Source: Salinisphaera hydrothermalis C41B8 (GTDB taxonomy: Bacteria; Pseudomonadota; Gammaproteobacteria; Nevskiales; Salinisphaeraceae). From it: a stretch of DNA of 64,000 nucleotides. The translations under genes were made by a program, and so were the position numbers. The stretch spans positions 90,241-154,240 of the forward strand of contig NZ_APNK01000007.1 of NCBI RefSeq assembly GCF_000732535.1, in the 5' to 3' direction. A model generated the notes under the pieces. It was not told where the DNA came from. It ran no database searches and worked only from the letters and a program-made list of their open reading frames with translations. Each line of letters opens with the position of its first letter. The first letter of the stretch is position 1. Of the stretch, positions 1-8,643 are shown one piece after another.

Positions 1-194
1 CCGCGCATATGCCGGAAGTGCGTAATCGCATGCTGATCACGCTAAGCGATCAGTCGGCCGACGCGCTGACCAGCGCCAGCGGCAAGCGCGAGATCGCGAA
101 AACATTGCGAGAGACCCTGCGCAAACCGTATGAGAAGGACGGCAAGCCGGTCGCGATCAAGAATGTGTTGTTCACCGATTTTATCGTTCAGTAG
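1..194 (+). CDS. fliL: Flagellar basal body-associated protein FliL (C-terminal part)
   Basis: Only the last 64 codons lie in the window; the gene begins upstream. The C-terminus (KNVLFTDFIVQ) has the typical FliL ending, in which a conserved LFTDFIVQ-like strand closes the periplasmic domain. FliL is a single-pass inner-membrane protein that associates with the stator and supports motor torque. It lies two bases before fliM in the usual fliLMNOPQR order, which supports the call as much as the short sequence does. Confidence 0.85.
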   Translation, partial: AHMPEVRNRMLITLSDQSADALTSASGKREIAKTLRETLRKPYEKDGKPVAIKNVLFTDFIVQ

Positions 195-196
195 CC

Positions 197-1210
197 ATGG
201 CCGACGACGATATGCTCTCGCAGGCCGAGATCGACTCGCTGCTCAAGGGGGTGAGCGGCGAGGACGAACCGGCCGAAGCTGAACAAACCGCCACCGGCAA
301 ACGCATCCGGCCGTTCGATCCGGCCACGCAGCAGCGCGTGGTGCGGGGTCGGCTGCATACGCTCGACATCATCAACGAGCGTTTTGCCCGCGATTTCCGC
401 ATGTCGTTGTTCAATCTGATTCGGCGCAGCGCCGACATCACGGTCGACTCGGTCAAGATCCAGGCGTACAGCGAATTCACGCGCAATCTCCCAGTGCCGG
501 CCAACATCAACCTGTTCGGGATGAAACCGCTGCGTGGCAATGCGTTGATGGTGTTCCCGCCGAACATGGTGTTCCTGGTCGTCGACAGCCTGTTCGGCGG
601 TGATGGCCGCTTCCTCACCAAGTCGGAGGGGCGAGAGTTCACGCATACCGAGCAACGCATCATCGGCCGCCTGCTGACCCTCGCGCTCGAAAGCTACGAC
701 CAGGGCTGGCGTAACGTCTATCCGCTGGAAATGGAATTCCAGCGCGCCGAGATGCAGGTGCGTTTCGCGAATATCACGAGCTCGCCCAATGAGCTGGTGG
801 TCAACACGACGTTTCATCTCGAGGTCGGCGCGTTCGGGGCGGATTTCAATATCTGTATTCCCTACGCGATGATCGAACCGATTCGCGAGGTTCTAACCAA
901 TACGGCGCTGCAGAAAGCCGATCCGGAGGAACAGGAAGCCCGGGCTCAGCGCCTGGCCGGCGAGGTCAAGCGCAGCCATGTGCCGCTGACCGCCGACTTC
1001 ACCACGATCGAATCCACCATTGGCCGGGTCAGCCGGCTCGCCGTCGGTGACGTGCTGCCGATCGAGCTGCCCGGCGAAGTCACCGCGCGCGTCGACGACG
1101 TGCCGGTATTCGCCGCCGCCTATGGCCGCCTCAACGGCCGCAAGGCGCTGCGCGTGACGCGCATGATCGACCACGGCACCCAAGACTCGCCCAGGACGCG
1201 TAAGCCATGA
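197..1210 (+). CDS. fliM: Flagellar motor switch protein FliM
   Basis: The protein has 337 residues, close to the family's usual length of about 330. Residues 7-16 (LSQAEIDSLL) are the N-terminal peptide that binds phosphorylated CheY. A CheC-like middle domain follows, and the C-terminus is a SpoA-type domain that joins FliN in the C-ring. FliM sits at the cytoplasmic face of the motor and, on CheY-P binding, switches rotation direction. The start ATG is 2 bases after fliL, and the stop overlaps the fliN start (ATGA), so the two genes are probably translationally coupled. Confidence 0.97.
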   Translation: MADDDMLSQAEIDSLLKGVSGEDEPAEAEQTATGKRIRPFDPATQQRVVRGRLHTLDIINERFARDFRMSLFNLIRRSADITVDSVKIQAYSEFTRNLPVPANINLFGMKPLRGNALMVFPPNMVFLVVDSLFGGDGRFLTKSEGREFTHTEQRIIGRLLTLALESYDQGWRNVYPLEMEFQRAEMQVRFANITSSPNELVVNTTFHLEVGAFGADFNICIPYAMIEPIREVLTNTALQKADPEEQEARAQRLAGEVKRSHVPLTADFTTIESTIGRVSRLAVGDVLPIELPGEVTARVDDVPVFAAAYGRLNGRKALRVTRMIDHGTQDSPRTRKP

Positions 1211-1722
1211 CCGACTCGCCCAAAGACCAGGATACCGAACAGAATCAGACCGGCACCGACGACGCCTGGGCCGAGGCCCTGGCCGAACAGGCCGCCGCGG
1301 AGCAGGATACGGCCGCCGAATCCACGGCCGACGACGATGCGAGCGCCGCCTGGGCCGAAGCCATGGCCGAACAAGCGGAGGCCGAAACCGCGGCAGAGCC
1401 CCGGGCGGCCGACGATACGGTGTTTCGTCCGTTCGCGGATGAATCCGCCCGAGGCACGCCGCGCGATCTCGACATGATCATGGAAATTCCGGTGACGCTG
1501 TCGGTCGAGCTGGGCTCGACGCGCCTGTCGATCCGCGAACTGCTGGATCTGGCCAAGGGATCGATCGTGGAGCTGGATGGTCTCGCCGGCGAGCCGATGG
1601 ATATCCTGATTAACGGCTATCTGGTCGCCCAGGGCGAGGTCGTCGTGGTCGAAGACAAATACGGCATTCGCATCACCGACATCGTCGATCGCGCCGAACG
1701 TATCGGCAAACTCAATCGATGA
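1207..1722 (+). CDS. fliN: Flagellar motor switch protein FliN
   Basis: FliN is the C-ring protein that binds FliM and, with FliH, docks export substrates. Residues about 88-171 form the SpoA domain (MEIPVTLSVELGSTRLSIRE through RIGKLN). The first about 87 residues are an acidic, alanine-rich extension not found in short FliN proteins. It contains two near-identical motifs, AWAEALAEQA at about 20-29 and AWAEAMAEQA at about 49-58, which suggest an internal duplication. The start overlaps fliM and the end overlaps fliO, each by 4 bases. Confidence 0.95.
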   Translation: MTDSPKDQDTEQNQTGTDDAWAEALAEQAAAEQDTAAESTADDDASAAWAEAMAEQAEAETAAEPRAADDTVFRPFADESARGTPRDLDMIMEIPVTLSVELGSTRLSIRELLDLAKGSIVELDGLAGEPMDILINGYLVAQGEVVVVEDKYGIRITDIVDRAERIGKLNR

Positions 1723-2258
1723 GCGACGCAGGAGCGAACGCCCGCCCGGCTTCGCAGCCGCCGGGCGGTATCGCGCCCTCATGGTTCGACCACCCGGACC
1801 CGGGCCAAGCGTCACAGCAGAACGTCGCCCCGACGACGCCTGACGTTACCCACGCGACCACACAGGCCGGCACGACGCCGAGCAGCGGCGCGGACCTGCC
1901 GGGCAACCTGATCGGGCGCACCTCGATCGCGCTCATCGCCGTGATCGGCGTCATCCTGGTGTGTGCCTGGACACTCAAACGCCTCGGCTTTCAGCGTGAT
2001 CGCGCCAGTCAGTCGCTCCCGATCGTGGCTTCGCGAAGCCTCGGTCAGCGTGAGCGCGTCGTGGTCATCGAGGTCGAAGACGAATGGCTGGTGCTCGGCG
2101 TGACGCCGCAGAACATCACTGCCCTGCACCGTCGTCCCGCACCTGCCGATCGAGACTCGCCCGACACGCCCCACGCAGCGCCGACCGGGGCCCGGCCGAC
2201 CTTCGGCCAAGCGCTGGCCGAAAACCTGACACGCCTGACCGGGCGAGGCCGCTCGTGA
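1719..2258 (+). CDS. fliO: Flagellar biosynthetic protein FliO
   Basis: FliO is a small bitopic membrane protein that helps assemble the FliP ring of the export gate. The 179-residue sequence has a Pro/Thr-rich N-terminal stretch, one membrane segment at about residues 65-87 and then the cytoplasmic FliO domain ([25 protein letters not shown]), which is the conserved part. Position between fliN and fliP supports the call. Its stop overlaps the fliP start by one base (TGATG). Confidence 0.92.
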   Translation: MSDAGANARPASQPPGGIAPSWFDHPDPGQASQQNVAPTTPDVTHATTQAGTTPSSGADLPGNLIGRTSIALIAVIGVILVCAWTLKRLGFQRDRASQSLPIVASRSLGQRERVVVIEVEDEWLVLGVTPQNITALHRRPAPADRDSPDTPHAAPTGARPTFGQALAENLTRLTGRGRS

Positions 2259-3004
2259 TGATGCGCCTGCTCGCATTCGTCTTTGGATTGTTCCTGGCCG
2301 GTACGGCCGCGGCCCAGACGACCGGCGGCTCAGGCCTGCCCGGCGTGATCAGTCAGCCGCTGTCGAGCGGCGGCACGGAATGGACCGTTTCGGTCCAGAC
2401 GCTGGTGCTGTTTACCGCGCTGGCCTTCCTGCCGGCCGTCCTGCTGCTGATGACCGGCTTCACGCGCATCATCATCGTGCTCAGCCTGTTGCGCAGCGCA
2501 CTCGGTACGCCGACCGCCCCGCCGAATCAGGTGCTGCTCGGACTGGCGTTGTTTCTGACTTTCTTCGTGATGTCGCCGGTGTTCCACAAGGTGTACAACG
2601 TCGCCTATCAACCGCTGTCGAACAACGACATCACCTTCCAGCAGGCCCTGGTGCGCGGCGCCGGCCCGATGCGCAACTTCATGCTGCGCCAGACCCGCGA
2701 ACCCGACATCGCGATGTTCGCCAAACTCGGCAACGTTGGCCCGATTCAGACGCCACAGGACACCCCCATGCGGGTGCTGCTGCCGGCGTTCGTCACCAGC
2801 GAGCTGAAAACCGCGTTCCAGATCGGCTTCACGATCTTCATCCCATTTCTGGTGATCGATCTGGTGGTGGCCAGCGTGTTGATGTCGCTGGGCATGATGA
2901 TGGTGCCGCCAGCGACCATCTCGCTGCCGTTCAAGCTGATGCTGTTCGTGCTGGTCGACGGCTGGACGCTGTTGATCGGTTCGTTAGCTAAGAGCTTTCA
3001 CTAG
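2258..3004 (+). CDS. fliP: Flagellar type III export gate protein FliP
   Basis: FliP forms, with FliQ and FliR, the inner-membrane pore of the flagellar export apparatus. The 248-residue protein starts at ATG 2258; a longer upstream reading frame exists but would run through fliO. A signal peptide of about 20 residues ends at AAAQ, and four membrane segments follow with family motifs such as LVDGW near the C-terminus. The TAG stop (3002-3004) is part of the terminal CTAG of a repeat element that begins at 3001, so the insertion itself appears to supply the stop codon. The protein length is normal. Confidence 0.96.
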   Translation: MMRLLAFVFGLFLAGTAAAQTTGGSGLPGVISQPLSSGGTEWTVSVQTLVLFTALAFLPAVLLLMTGFTRIIIVLSLLRSALGTPTAPPNQVLLGLALFLTFFVMSPVFHKVYNVAYQPLSNNDITFQQALVRGAGPMRNFMLRQTREPDIAMFAKLGNVGPIQTPQDTPMRVLLPAFVTSELKTAFQIGFTIFIPFLVIDLVVASVLMSLGMMMVPPATISLPFKLMLFVLVDGWTLLIGSLAKSFH

Positions 3005-3316
3005 GGCGTGTTGAGGTTTCGTGCGAGCGCCGCGTTGGAGACCGCAAATCGTGTCCGGCAAGGCGCGAGTCGCCGCGTCGTGGCGTGCCACGACCCAGAC
3101 TCGCAACGCCGCCGGGCGCCCCTGGCTAATTTTTTTATGGGCGGCCCAACCCGAAGGGACAGGCGCCCACAAATTAACGACACGACGGCAATACAGCGTT
3201 ATAGCTCTCTCGCGTAGAACGACTACGCCACGTTCGCTACGCCTCGTCTTGCCGCCCCTAGTTAATTTTCAGGGAGCGCTTGGCGCGGACTCGAACGAAA
3301 CCTCAACACGCCCTAG
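3001..3316 (-). repeat. CTAGGG terminal-inverted-repeat element, copy A (316 bp)
   Basis: This fills most of the fliP-fliQ gap. It is bounded by a perfect 22-bp terminal inverted repeat (3001-3022 against 3295-3316), beginning CTAGGGCGTGTTGAGG. Reversed, it aligns over most of its length with the copy at 60198-60498, sharing blocks such as GGCAAGACGAGGCG and the AT-rich TTAATTT stretches. It has an extra block near its 3' side (CAGGGAGC, about 3265-3277) absent from that copy. Open frames inside it have no proper starts and are not credible genes. It is marked minus because its internal sequence is reversed relative to the other copies. Confidence 0.85.
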
Positions 3317-3331
3317 CGCAGGAGAGATCCG

Positions 3332-3601
3332 ATGACACCGCATACCGTAATGGATCTGGCCTATCAGGGCATGAAGCTGACGCTGATGATGGCCGCGCCC
3401 ATGCTCGGCACGGCGCTGCTTTTTGGCTTGCTGATCAGCCTCTTTCAGGCCGCCACCCAGATCAACGAAATGACGCTGTCGTTCATTCCCAAGATCCTGG
3501 CGGTATTCGTGGTGCTGATCATCGCCGGTCCCTGGCTGATCGGCGAGATCATGGACTTCACCCGGCACCTGTTCCTGAATATTCCCAACCTGGTGCAATG
3601 A
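3332..3601 (+). CDS. fliQ: Flagellar export gate protein FliQ
   Basis: FliQ is a small two-helix membrane protein of the export gate. The 89-residue product has the usual length, with membrane segments at about residues 17-40 and 53-74 and the family phrase QAATQINEMTLSFIPKI between them. A Shine-Dalgarno sequence (GCAGGAGAG) lies 7-8 bases before the ATG, just downstream of the repeat element. Translation coupling to fliP, usual in this operon, is therefore broken here and initiation must be independent. The stop overlaps the fliR start. Confidence 0.96.
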   Translation: MTPHTVMDLAYQGMKLTLMMAAPMLGTALLFGLLISLFQAATQINEMTLSFIPKILAVFVVLIIAGPWLIGEIMDFTRHLFLNIPNLVQ

Positions 3602-4395
3602 TCCATTTCACCAGCGGCCAGCTCACCGGCTGGGTCATGCTCGTGTTCTGGCCGTTCGTGCGGCTGCTGGCCTTCGTGGCGACCGCCCCGTTATTCGGCG
3701 AGAACATGGTGCCGCGCCGGGTGCAGATCGGGCTGGCCGGGCTTCTGGCCTTCGTCATTGCCCCGACGCTGGGCCCGATTCCCGACGTGCCGCCGGTATC
3801 GATCGCCGGCGTGTGGCTGATCATCCAACAGGTGATGATCGGCGCCGCGCTGGGGTTGGTGATGCGGCTCGCCTTTGGCGTGGTGCAGGCCGCCGGCGAA
3901 TTCATTGGCATGCAGATGGGGCTGGGGTTCGCATCTTTTTATTCGGCTGCGATGGGCACCAATACGATGGTGCTCGGCCAGATCCTCAATACGATCGCGA
4001 TGCTGCTTTTCCTGGCCTTCAACGGCCATCTCGTGCTGATCGATATTCTCACGCGCAGCTTCACCCTGCTGCCGATCGGCGCCAGCGAATTCGACGGCAA
4101 CGGCTGGATGCTTGCCGCGCGCACCGGCGCTATTCTGTTTACCGCCGGCGTCAGTCTGGCGCTGCCGCTGATCGCCACGCTGCTGACCATTAATATGGCG
4201 ATGGGCATTCTCAACCGCGCATCGCCCCAGCTGTCGATCTTCTCGATCGGCTTTCCGATGACGCTGATGACCGGCCTGGCCGTGCTTACCTTCCTGATGC
4301 CGGATCTGGGCGGCTTCATGCACCGGCTGTTCGACACCCTGTTCGAGCGCATGTTGGAAGTCACGGCCGCACTGGCCGGATCGCCGACCACTTGA
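3598..4395 (+). CDS. fliR: Flagellar export gate protein FliR
   Basis: FliR is the single-copy subunit closing the FliP-FliQ-FliR pore. From ATG 3598 the product has 265 residues and about six hydrophobic segments, typical for the family; a longer frame from 3280 runs back through fliQ and the repeat and is not used. Conserved phrases include QMGLGFASFY and the Gly-rich C-terminal helix. It is the last gene of this fli run. The 113 bases to flgL, which is convergent, hold no hairpin with a T-run that I can see. Confidence 0.95.
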   Translation: MIHFTSGQLTGWVMLVFWPFVRLLAFVATAPLFGENMVPRRVQIGLAGLLAFVIAPTLGPIPDVPPVSIAGVWLIIQQVMIGAALGLVMRLAFGVVQAAGEFIGMQMGLGFASFYSAAMGTNTMVLGQILNTIAMLLFLAFNGHLVLIDILTRSFTLLPIGASEFDGNGWMLAARTGAILFTAGVSLALPLIATLLTINMAMGILNRASPQLSIFSIGFPMTLMTGLAVLTFLMPDLGGFMHRLFDTLFERMLEVTAALAGSPTT

Positions 4396-4508
4396 ACCCG
4401 GCACGCGACCATCGGCGCATTCTCCTACGCGCGGCGCCGGCAATCGCGGGCCGCAGTCAACACGGCGCGGCTCATTGACGGCTCTCTCGATCGCGAGTCC
4501 GGGGCCGG

Positions 4509-5726
4509 TTAGCCCTGACTAAAAAGCGACATCTTCTGCACGCTGGAGAAGGTCTGCTGCGCGGCCTGTAGCGCGACCTTGGCCAGCGAGAAGTCGGAAA
4601 TGGCCGAGACCATATCCACATCCCGAATCTTCGAGATGTTCTGCTTGTCGGTCACGCTCTGGGTATCGCCGATGTTGTCGAGGCTATCCAGCGCGCTGAG
4701 TTTCGTGCCCAGGTTCGAGCGTACCGACAACACGTTGTCGAGCGAATTATCGACCTGGCGGTTGGCGCGGTTGATCGTATTGGTCAGTTTGGCCTGGGCC
4801 GCCGGACTGTCGACCGGCTGGCGCAGGGTGGCGACGGTATTGGCCAACGCGTTCAGGATATTGCTGTCGGAACTCGCACCCTTGGCGAAGGTGTAGCTGT
4901 CGCCGTTGGTCGGATCGCCCTTGATCGTGGTCTGCAGGCCACTGCCTAGCGCGATCTGCTGGCCCGACTGATAGGCCGCATTCGAAACCAGCGTATTGCC
5001 GGTCGTCTGGTCAACCACGCTGTAGGTGGCGCTGCTGCCGCTGCCGGAAAAGCTCAGCTTGAAGGTATCGCCGAAATCGCTGGCGTTGGATGCGACCACG
5101 TCCAGCGACGCATAGGTCGTGCTGCCGCTGTTGCTACCGTCGGCGGTCGCCACATACTTGGCGTTCGCCGTCGTCGCCGCAAACACGCTCGAGCCCGGGT
5201 CGTTGACCGTTATGCGACGAGAGCCATCGACCTGAAGTTCGCGCTGGCCCTGGTCACCACTGTAGACCAGATTGCCCGGGCTGCCGGTGAAGGCGGTGGC
5301 ACTCGAGCTATAGCCGGCGAAGATGGCGTCGCCGTTGCCGTCCTTGGCGTTGGCCGCCGACAACAACTGCTGATACACGCCGTCGAGCTTGTTGGCCAGC
5401 GAATCGCGATCGGCGTTGCTCAAGGTGCCATTACTGGCTTGCACCAGCGCCTGCTTGGCGGAATCCAGGGCGGTGGTCACCTGGTTGAGCTGGTTTTCCT
5501 CGGTGGACAACTGGGTTTCAGCGGTCGACCGGGTACTCGCGTACTGATCGTTGATCTGGCTGGCCTGCTGCATATCCAGCAGTTGCGCGGCGCCGCGCGG
5601 ATCGTCCGATGGCTTGTTGATCCGCTTGCCGGTGGCCAGCTTTTCGCCGATCTGCGACACACGGGTCTGCTGGTCCAGGATCGACTGGGTGCCCTGGGCA
5701 TAGATGGTATTGGTGCTGAGACGCAT
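4509..5726 (-). CDS. flgL: Flagellar hook-associated protein 3 FlgL
   Basis: FlgL (HAP3) joins the hook-side protein FlgK to the filament. The 405-residue protein has the flagellin-like N-terminal helix (TLSTNTIYAQ-type region, residues 3-60, with GKRINKPSDDP) and the matching C-terminal helix (DFSLAKVALQAAQQTFSSVQ), with a variable Ser/Thr/Gly-rich middle. It follows flgK by 16 bases and is expected to be read from the same sigma-28 promoter. It is exported through the type III channel with the FlgN chaperone. Confidence 0.95.
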   Translation of the reverse strand: MRLSTNTIYAQGTQSILDQQTRVSQIGEKLATGKRINKPSDDPRGAAQLLDMQQASQINDQYASTRSTAETQLSTEENQLNQVTTALDSAKQALVQASNGTLSNADRDSLANKLDGVYQQLLSAANAKDGNGDAIFAGYSSSATAFTGSPGNLVYSGDQGQRELQVDGSRRITVNDPGSSVFAATTANAKYVATADGSNSGSTTYASLDVVASNASDFGDTFKLSFSGSGSSATYSVVDQTTGNTLVSNAAYQSGQQIALGSGLQTTIKGDPTNGDSYTFAKGASSDSNILNALANTVATLRQPVDSPAAQAKLTNTINRANRQVDNSLDNVLSVRSNLGTKLSALDSLDNIGDTQSVTDKQNISKIRDVDMVSAISDFSLAKVALQAAQQTFSSVQKMSLFSQG

Positions 5727-5742
5727 GGCTTAGCCTCGAAGG

Positions 5743-7368
5743 TTATCGGCCCAGCCCCAGAACCGTGTCGAACACGGTCGAGGCGGTCTGGATGACGCGG
5801 GCGTTGGCCTGGTACATCTGCTGGTAGTACATAAGGTTGACGTTTTCCTCGTCGAGGTTGACGCCGGCAACCGATTGCTGGGCCTGGCTCAGTTCCTTCG
5901 TCAGCGCGCTTTCCGAATCGGAATTCACCTGCAACGACTGGGTCTGGTTGCCGATATTGCCGACCAGCTGGGAGTAGTTATCGGAAAAACTGCGATTGCC
6001 TTCCACCACATTGGCTTGTTGCAGGGCGGCCAGAGCATTGGCGTTTTTGTTATCGCCGACGCCGCCCCCCTGTGCCGCCGCCAGTTTGGCCGGATCGGAA
6101 ATCGCGACCGAGAACGACGAGGCGGCGTTATCCAACGGCCGCACGGCAAACGTATCGCCCTGGGCCGGGTTGCCCGATACCGAGACATTCAGGCCACCGA
6201 AGGACAGCGTGTTCGAGGCGCTGTCGAAGTTGGCGTTCACGCTCGCGCCGTCGCTGGCCCGCGTGACCTGGTAACCGCTGCCGGTGTATTTCACACGATA
6301 GTTATCGGCGGTGACGGCATCGGTCTGGCCGGCGGCAAACGACGCGGAGAGCGTCGCGCTGCCGGTATTGTTCTGACTGGCATACACCGACGGCTGGCTG
6401 GTGGTGAACAGCGCCTGTCCGGGGTTTCCGTTGAGATCGGTGCCTTGTTCGTGCTGTGCGTTGACCGCGGTCGCCAGGTCGTGCGCGGTCTGATTGAGCT
6501 TGGCCTGTGCCGGCGCCAGCGAATCGGCGGCAAACGACAAAAGGCCGCCGATCTCGCCGCCGGTGACACGGGCGTTGGGGATCTCACGCGTGCCGCCATC
6601 GGCACTGACATACCCTAGCCGCTGCTGCGTCGGATCGTTGGCGGAGGCCACCGTTGTCAGCTTGTGACTACCGTTGGCATCCACCAGCGACTGACCGCCG
6701 ACGGTGAGGTTGTAGCTGCCGTCGTCGTTCTTGGTGACATCGACATTGATCAGCTTTGATGTCTTGGCCACCAACTCGTCGCGCTGGTCGAGCAGCTTGT
6801 TGGGCGGCTGACCGGTGCGGGCCTGGGTCACCGTGATCTGCTTGTTGAGGGCGGCGATCTGCGAGGCGTTGTTGTTCACCTCGCTGACGGCGCTTTTGAC
6901 CTGCTTGTCGACGGCATCGCCCATATCCGACAGCGTGGAAGCAAACGAGCGGAACCGGCTGGCCATATCCTGCGCATCGCCGAGCACCGCGTTGCGCGCC
7001 GAAGAGTCCTGAGGCGAACCGGCCAACGTCGACAGGCTGTCGAAGAAACTCTGCATGCGCGGCGCCAACCCCGACGTACTGTCGGACAGCAGGTTATCGA
7101 TCTGGGAGACCTGATCGAGATGACTGGTGGTCGCCGATGCCTTCGATTGCGCGGCGTTGAGCTGCGCCGTGAGGAACTGGGCGTACTGACGCTGGACCCC
7201 GGTCACCTGGACGCCGCCGGCTTCTTGCGATCCGGCAACTTCCGACAGCTGCGTCTTGCGCCGCGTATAGCCGGGCGTGTTGACGTTGCTGATGTTGTTG
7301 CTGGTGGTATTCAGCCCGGCCTGGGCTGCACTCAGACCCGACAGGCCGATTCCGAACAGATTGGACAT
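5743..7368 (-). CDS. flgK: Flagellar hook-associated protein 1 FlgK
   Basis: FlgK (HAP1) caps the hook and forms the first junction zone. The product of 541 residues has the rod/hook-type N-terminus (GLSGLSAAQAGLNTTSNNIS...NTPGYTRR) and the C-terminal motif with NLMYYQQMYQANARVIQTA, both diagnostic. A strong sigma-28 promoter lies at 7420-7446, so this is a class 3 gene with flgL. It is separated from flgJ by a 189-base gap, consistent with a separate transcription start. Confidence 0.96.
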   Translation of the reverse strand: MSNLFGIGLSGLSAAQAGLNTTSNNISNVNTPGYTRRKTQLSEVAGSQEAGGVQVTGVQRQYAQFLTAQLNAAQSKASATTSHLDQVSQIDNLLSDSTSGLAPRMQSFFDSLSTLAGSPQDSSARNAVLGDAQDMASRFRSFASTLSDMGDAVDKQVKSAVSEVNNNASQIAALNKQITVTQARTGQPPNKLLDQRDELVAKTSKLINVDVTKNDDGSYNLTVGGQSLVDANGSHKLTTVASANDPTQQRLGYVSADGGTREIPNARVTGGEIGGLLSFAADSLAPAQAKLNQTAHDLATAVNAQHEQGTDLNGNPGQALFTTSQPSVYASQNNTGSATLSASFAAGQTDAVTADNYRVKYTGSGYQVTRASDGASVNANFDSASNTLSFGGLNVSVSGNPAQGDTFAVRPLDNAASSFSVAISDPAKLAAAQGGGVGDNKNANALAALQQANVVEGNRSFSDNYSQLVGNIGNQTQSLQVNSDSESALTKELSQAQQSVAGVNLDEENVNLMYYQQMYQANARVIQTASTVFDTVLGLGR

Positions 7369-7419
7369 GACGGCGGTGTTCCTCTTCTCGGCGCGCGGTC
7401 TTTGGCCGCTACTTAAACT

Positions 7420-7446
7420 TCAACGGCCGACGACGACGAAACTTGA
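7420..7446 (-). promoter_or_regulatory. Sigma-28 (FliA) promoter of flgKL
   Basis: On the minus strand the sequence reads TCAAGTTT, 11 bases, GCCGTTGA. The FliA consensus is TAAAGTTT, 11 bases, GCCGATAA. The -35 box has one mismatch and the -10 box two, at the exact canonical spacing. The expected start point leaves a leader of about 45 bases before flgK. Promoter position matches the enterobacterial class 3 flgKL unit. Confidence 0.8.
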
Positions 7447-7557
7447 GCCGTGCCGGCCATATTTCCGTTCGGCGATCGGAGATCCCCCTATCGCCGCCGG
7501 CGCTGCCCCGCGCCTCCTCCGATATCACAACAGCCAAGCCGTGGCTCGACGCGATGT

Positions 7558-8643
7558 CTAGACCAGCGGTCCGCTGTTCGAGGTCATATCGACCACCGGC
7601 GTGCCGCCCTCGGCGAACAGGCCGCCCGGCTGGCTGGCGGGGATCGAGTTCATCACCGCCACCAGCTTGTCGGCATAGCCCGGATCGGTGGCATAACCGC
7701 CGTTCTGCAAGGCACGCGCGGCGGCCTCCGGCGTGGCGGCCTGGCGCGCCGCGGCATAGCGCGGCGAAGAATCGATCAGCCGGGCGTAGTCGGAGAACGC
7801 CTGGTTATACGAGTCGTACACCCGAAAACCGGCCTTCGTGGATTGCATGGCGCCGTCGGCATATTCATGCGTGGTGACATCGGTGGACGGCCCGTTCCAG
7901 CCATCCGCCTTGATATTGAACACGTTGAAGCTTTGTGCGCCGCTATCGGTCGTGATCTCGTGGCGTCCCCAGCCGGTTTCGAGTGCGGCCTGGGCGAGAA
8001 TCAGTCGCGGCGACAACCCCGTACGGCGGGCCGCCAGCTGGGCCGGCGCTTCCAGGCGCTGGACGAAATCGCGGACGTGGCCGGGCGTCACCGGGTCTGA
8101 GTCGGTCGGCGTATCGGCGAGCGCCAGCAACGGGGCTCCGGCATTCGGTGGTTCCGCGATCAGGGGCGCGGAATCGCTGTTGGCCGTCGCCGCCGCGCTC
8201 TTGGCCGCCTGTGCGGCCGCCTCGCGCTGCGCCTTGATCGAGGCCAGCGACTCCGAGGGCGCCAACGCGCGTGGCGTCGCCTGCGCAATTTTGGGCGCTG
8301 CCGCCGCGGCCTGACTGTCAATACGCGCGCCGGACGGCGCGGCATGTCCGGTCAGCTGCTTGTCGAGCATCTTGGCCAGCCCCATGCCGCGCTGGGCCAT
8401 GGTCTGCGACCACTGCGCGTCCATCATGTCCTGATACTGCTTGTCGGCCGACGAGTCGCCCAGCAGATGCGATTTGGGAATCGCCTTGCGCATTGCCGAC
8501 AGCATCTGCTTGATGAACATGGCCTCGAATTGCTTCGATGCCTCGTGCACCCCGCCGTCCGCCTGCTTCTTGGCGGTGTACTTGAGCTTGTCGATCGCGG
8601 ATACGTCGTAGGCGAACGCGCCACTTGCGGCATCAGGCGTCAT
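7558..8643 (-). CDS. flgJ: Flagellar rod assembly protein/muramidase FlgJ
   Basis: FlgJ caps the growing rod and opens peptidoglycan for it. The 361-residue protein has both domains: an N-terminal rod-binding domain (residues about 25-115, with KQFEAMFIKQMLSAMR) and a C-terminal glucosaminidase domain (about 185-345) carrying the AQAALETGWGRHE segment with the catalytic Glu. An Ala-rich linker joins them. Many bacteria lack the second domain; here it is present. The start overlaps the flgI stop by one base. Confidence 0.95.
   Translation of the reverse strand: MTPDAASGAFAYDVSAIDKLKYTAKKQADGGVHEASKQFEAMFIKQMLSAMRKAIPKSHLLGDSSADKQYQDMMDAQWSQTMAQRGMGLAKMLDKQLTGHAAPSGARIDSQAAAAAPKIAQATPRALAPSESLASIKAQREAAAQAAKSAAATANSDSAPLIAEPPNAGAPLLALADTPTDSDPVTPGHVRDFVQRLEAPAQLAARRTGLSPRLILAQAALETGWGRHEITTDSGAQSFNVFNIKADGWNGPSTDVTTHEYADGAMQSTKAGFRVYDSYNQAFSDYARLIDSSPRYAAARQAATPEAAARALQNGGYATDPGYADKLVAVMNSIPASQPGGLFAEGGTPVVDMTSNSGPLV

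Noticed and set aside
3008..3335. Open frames of 60-104 codons inside the repeat elements, with similar translations in copies A, C and D.
   Set aside because: They rely on alternative starts or run in from outside, lack ribosome-binding sites, exist in several frames and both strands, and the similarity follows the DNA similarity.
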